Source: an uncultured Prevotellaceae bacterium
GTDB lineage: Bacteria; Bacteroidota; Bacteroidia; Bacteroidales; Bacteroidaceae
Assembly: GCA_947303695.1 (NCBI GenBank)
Contig: CAMYYX010000087.1
Location: 1 to 7,362 of the forward strand
Direction: 5' to 3'
Length of the DNA stretch: 7,362 bases
Below the pieces are notes generated by a model. That model searched no databases. It saw only the letters and a list, made by a program, of their open reading frames with translations, and was not told the origin of the DNA. Below, one piece after another: positions 6,557-7,362 of the stretch; positions within the stretch are counted from its first letter, which is position 1; every line of letters begins with the position of its first letter. Made by a program: the position numbers and the translations under genes.

Positions 6557-6586
6557 CAAAGATAATAAATAATTGACAATTGATAA
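6557..6586 (-). promoter_or_regulatory. Promoter of the GH73/LysM gene (minus strand)
   Basis: On the minus strand TATCTTTG occupies 6564 down to 6557, an exact TAnnTTTG −7 box, followed by CAGTTG. A TTA at 6586-6584 sits 19 bases upstream, one base off the TTG −33 element. Transcription should start near 6552, leaving a leader of only about 22 bases before the ATG at 6529. This supports the shorter start of that gene. Confidence 0.7.
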
Positions 6587-6605
6587 TTGATAATTGACAA
6601 TTAAT
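6571..6605. repeat. Five-copy 7-bp tandem repeat between divergent promoters
   Basis: Units in order are AATTGAC, AATTGAT, AATTGAT, AATTGAC and AATTAAT, with no gaps. The array sits between the two −7 boxes and supplies the −33 region of both promoters. Runs of this AATTGAY kind are, as I recall, common in intergenic DNA of Bacteroidales, so it may be a lineage-wide simple repeat and not gene-specific. Confidence 0.85.
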
Positions 6606-6616
6606 TTGTAAGTTTG
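6587..6616 (+). promoter_or_regulatory. Promoter of cdd
   Basis: TAAGTTTG at 6609-6616 matches the TAnnTTTG −7 element, and TTG at 6587-6589 lies 19 bases upstream as a −33 element, inside the tandem repeat. The expected start near 6621-6623 leaves about 24 A-rich bases before the cdd ATG. Confidence 0.75.
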
Positions 6617-6645
6617 CAACGAAAATCAACAAAAATTGCCAATAA

Positions 6646-7125
6646 ATGAAAGATATCGTCAAATCCGTGCATATCACCCTCAAAACGGAGGAAGAATTGA
6701 ATGAGACAGAGCAAAAACTAATTGAAGCAGCAAAAGAAGCAACGTTCAGAAGCTATGCTCCGTATAGTCAATTCCATGTAGGAGCTTCCGTCTTACTGGC
6801 AAACGACGAAATCATCACAGGCAACAATCAAGAGAACTGTGCCTTCCCTTCTGGCCTCTGTGCTGAACGCACTACTCTCTTTTATGCCAACTCACGCTAT
6901 CCCGACATACCTGTCAAGATACTGTGCATAGCAGCAAGAGACACTTCTGGTGAATTCACAAAAGACCCTATTAGTCCCTGTGGCGGATGTCGGCAGGTGA
7001 TGTTGGAAACGGAACATCGGTTTGGCATCCCTATGCAGGTCATGCTCTACGGCACCGATGGCACATATTTCATCGCATCTGCTCGCGACCTTCTACCAGT
7101 TGCATTTGACAGCGAGTCCTTATAA
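6646..7125 (+). CDS. cdd: Cytidine deaminase
   Basis: A 159-residue cytoplasmic zinc enzyme of pyrimidine salvage that converts cytidine and deoxycytidine to uridine and deoxyuridine. Substrate-pocket elements are PYSQFHVGA (39-47) and N61/E63 in GNNQENCAF. The zinc site is C72 with proton-shuttle E74 in LCAER (71-75), plus C112 and C115 in SPCGGCRQ (110-117). Three Cys ligands and this length indicate the small homotetrameric type (about 135 residues). This one carries roughly 20 extra N-terminal residues (MKDIVKSVHITLKTEEELNE), so a start further in cannot be excluded. The ATG at 6646 follows AATAA and fits the short leader from the promoter at 6609. It ends 17 bases before the opposing ABC-F gene, with no clear terminator in the gap. 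Confidence 0.97.
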   Translation: MKDIVKSVHITLKTEEELNETEQKLIEAAKEATFRSYAPYSQFHVGASVLLANDEIITGNNQENCAFPSGLCAERTTLFYANSRYPDIPVKILCIAARDTSGEFTKDPISPCGGCRQVMLETEHRFGIPMQVMLYGTDGTYFIASARDLLPVAFDSESL

Positions 7126-7142
7126 TGCAACTTTAAACATTA

Positions 7143-7362
7143 TTATCCTTCCCAAATTTTCTTACGTAACTCTTTTATTGGATCTGATGCGATATACTCA
7201 TCATAAGTCATGAGTTTATCGATATTGCCCTTGGGTCCTAACTCAATGATGCGATTTGCAACCGTATTGATAAACTCATGGTCGTGGCTGGCAAAGAGCA
7301 CGTTGCCTTTAAACTGACGCAAATTATTGTTGAAAGCTTGGATAGATTCGAGATCAAGATGA
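7143..7362 (-). CDS. ABC-F family ATPase, C-terminal 72 residues (5' end outside window)
   Basis: Reading the minus strand from 7361 to the TAA at 7145-7143 gives 72 residues starting HLDLESIQAFNNNL. HLDLES is the D-loop region that directly follows Walker B (DEPTN) in ABC ATPases. FASHDHEFI (residues 23-31) is the H-loop of the second nucleotide-binding domain. The following TVANRIIELGPKGNIDKLMTYDEYI resembles the C-terminal end of the YbiT/YkpA branch of ABC-F proteins, soluble ATPases that act on the ribosome (translation factors or antibiotic-protection proteins). It ends shortly after the second domain (IKELRKKIWEG) with no long C-terminal extension. ABC-F membership is fairly secure because no membrane segment would fit this ending; the exact branch is less so. 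Confidence 0.9.
   Translation of the reverse strand, partial: HLDLESIQAFNNNLRQFKGNVLFASHDHEFINTVANRIIELGPKGNIDKLMTYDEYIASDPIKELRKKIWEG

Noticed and set aside
6571..6605. Tandem repeat as a possible CRISPR or iteron array
   Set aside because: Units are 7 bp with no spacers, no cas or rep genes are nearby, and the array coincides with promoter elements.
7126..7142. Search for a terminator between cdd and the ABC-F gene
   Set aside because: The 17-base gap offers only AATG/CATT, 4 bp with no T-tract. No terminator can be supported.

Overview
The window reads as ordinary chromosomal DNA from a member of the Bacteroidota, most likely order Bacteroidales and plausibly the Prevotella/Segatella group (the genus is inference). 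Four things point there: a TonB-dependent receptor of the Oar-like type, promoters of the TAnnTTTG class (Bacteroidota −7 element), start codons preceded by A-rich stretches instead of Shine-Dalgarno sequences, and the gene order HU-like protein, tiny basic protein, RNase G, which I recall as typical of the phylum.

Layout. 1-2384 (+) is the C-terminal ~793 residues of a TonB-dependent receptor, followed after 11 bases by a secreted S1/P1-family zinc nuclease (2396-3169, +); the two look co-transcribed. 3170-3452 is the longest gene-free stretch (283 bases). It holds a weak terminator candidate, a clear promoter (TAACTTTG at 3271), a 7-bp inverted repeat over that promoter, and a ~170-base leader with two tiny ORFs and a hairpin followed by T5. 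The leader feeds an apparent operon of nucleic-acid-handling genes: an HU/IHF-family DNA-binding protein (3453-3731), a 29-residue Lys/Arg-rich protein (3808-3897) and RNase G (3915-5492). A hairpin at 5538-5569 ends this operon and probably also the opposing gene.

5606-6529 (−) is an exported GH73-type peptidoglycan hydrolase with two C-terminal LysM domains. It is divergent from cytidine deaminase cdd (6646-7125, +). The 116 bases between them hold two divergent −7 boxes separated by five copies of a 7-bp repeat. The window closes with the C-terminal 72 residues of an ABC-F ATPase (7143-7362, −), convergent with cdd.

No rRNA, tRNA, CRISPR array, insertion sequence or prophage was seen. The items that best merit follow-up are the HU-operon leader (possible attenuator with leader ORFs), the 29-residue basic protein, and the pairing of a TonB receptor with a periplasmic nuclease. 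All genes belong to known families; no wholly new multi-gene system is evident.
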